Origin: SIG452 sp045638525
GTDB lineage: Bacteria; Bacillota; Clostridia; UMGS1840
Length of the DNA stretch: 29,890 nucleotides
Direction of reading: 5' to 3'
Assembly (NCBI GenBank): GCA_045638525.1
Contig: JAZUBQ010000028.1
Coordinates: forward strand, 1-29,890
In this document: positions 29,333-29,890 of the stretch, piece by piece
Position numbering within the stretch: the stretch's first letter is position 1
How the letters are laid out: each line of letters opens with the position of its first letter
Notes under the pieces: generated by a model
What the model was told of the DNA's origin: nothing
The model's database searches: none
What the model saw: the letters and a program-made list of their open reading frames with translations, nothing else
Translations under genes and position numbers: made by a program

Positions 29333-29890
29333 TTAGTCGCCAAAGCAAGTACCGATGGCTTTTGCAGCTTGTACCAATTCCCCGTTGGGGTCAACTGCTT
29401 TATTTGCTCCGATTACATCTTCTAAGGAAGCGTAGGTCATCTGATTGTCTTTTAAGGCAACCATATTGCCGAATTTTCCTGCCATTGCAAGTTCAACAGC
29501 AGCTACACCATAGCGAGTTGAAAGAATTCTGTCTGCCGCAGAGGGAGAACCGCCACGCTGAATGTGACCTAAGATAGTTGCTCTTGCTTCCAAGCCAACC
29601 ATCTGTTCCAAGTCTTCTGCCACTTTCTGCGCAACACCACCCAAACGAACAGGGTCGGGACTTCCTTCGATGATTTTCTGCACCACCACTTCCCCGGTGA
29701 TTGATTTTGCACCTTCTGCAACTGCCACAACGGAGAATTCCTTGCCCTGTGCAATTCTTTTTTTGATGTGTTCTGCTACTTTGTTAATATCAAAAGGAAT
29801 TTCAGGAATTAAGATAACATCCGCACCACCTGCGATACCGGAGGATAATCCTAAGAAACCTGCGTATCTTCCCATAATTTCCACAGTGAT
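29333..29890 (-). CDS. pfkA: 6-phosphofructokinase, C-terminal part, 5' end cut by window edge
   Basis: The last 185 residues of a glycolytic phosphofructokinase, which phosphorylates fructose-6-phosphate to fructose-1,6-bisphosphate in the cytoplasm. The frame is open to the right edge and starts ITVEIMGRYAGFLGL, the fructose-6-phosphate-binding MGR motif. It continues with GGADVILIPE, VAVAEGAK and ATILGHIQRGGSPSAADRI, including the conserved GHxQRGG and the arginine that binds substrate phosphate. About 140 N-terminal residues with the nucleotide site lie outside, so ATP versus pyrophosphate use cannot be decided here. It stops 270 bp before the glycan operon start and is probably an independent unit. 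Confidence 0.93.
   Translation of the reverse strand: MTVEIMGRYAGFLGLSSGIAGGADVILIPEIPFDINKVAEHIKKRIAQGKEFSVVAVAEGAKSITGEVVVQKIIEGSPDPVRLGGVAQKVAEDLEQMVGLEARATILGHIQRGGSPSAADRILSTRYGVAAVELAMAGKFGNMVALKDNQMTYASLEDVIGANKAVDPNGELVQAAKAIGTCFGD

Overview
The window looks like chromosome of a low-G+C, Gram-positive, anaerobic Clostridia-type Firmicute, probably a host-associated carbohydrate degrader. The evidence is AT-rich coding sequence, strong AGGAGG-type ribosome binding sites, sigma-A promoters (TTGACA/TATAAT, 17-nt spacers), a BspA-like leucine-rich-repeat secreted protein and a copper-amine-oxidase-N-like domain. No tRNA, rRNA, transposase, CRISPR or phage gene was seen.

Region 1 (1-9843, minus strand) is a tight sugar-catabolic operon. 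In transcription order it holds a ~1500-aa secreted LRR/GH99-like protein, L-rhamnose mutarotase, a 560-aa unrecognised carbohydrate-active enzyme, a GH88 unsaturated glucuronyl hydrolase, KduI fused to an N-terminal domain, and a KDPG aldolase cut by the window edge. Together they suggest breakdown of a rhamnose- and uronate-containing polysaccharide: cleavage of delta-4,5 unsaturated uronyl oligosaccharides, isomerisation of the released keto-deoxyuronate, and aldol cleavage to pyruvate and glyceraldehyde-3-phosphate. KduD and KdgK must lie elsewhere. A promoter at 9815-9843 and an upstream terminator at 10014-10048 delimit the unit.

Region 2 (10124-13732) holds a sialidase-superfamily propeller protein, an N-acetylneuraminate-lyase-like aldolase and a YgjV-type membrane protein on the minus strand. 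A divergent AraC-family regulator is on the plus strand, and two inverted repeats lie in the shared promoter region.

Region 3 (13773-16875, plus strand) is housekeeping: ychF, tgt and rlmB. It is followed by about 390 bp of back-to-back perfect palindromes, including a terminator and a 29-bp palindrome present twice.

Region 4 (17393-18679, minus strand) is a two-gene operon of a PAP2-type membrane phosphatase homologue and a membrane-anchored XRE-type regulator. Between it and the next gene is a ~185-bp array of small hairpins separated by copies of an 8-bp motif that inverts at the centre. The array is bracketed by an imperfect 24-bp direct repeat.

Region 5 (19120-29149, minus strand) is a cell-surface-glycan and fucose-salvage region: a GT4-like glycosyltransferase, a hexapeptide-repeat acyltransferase and a bifunctional fucokinase/GDP-fucose pyrophosphorylase (translationally coupled). 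These are followed by a small membrane protein, L-fucose mutarotase, a DUF5693-like membrane protein and a large GT-C-like membrane protein. The likely theme is capture of free L-fucose, activation to GDP-fucose and use in a surface polymer. The right edge cuts the 3' part of a 6-phosphofructokinase gene.
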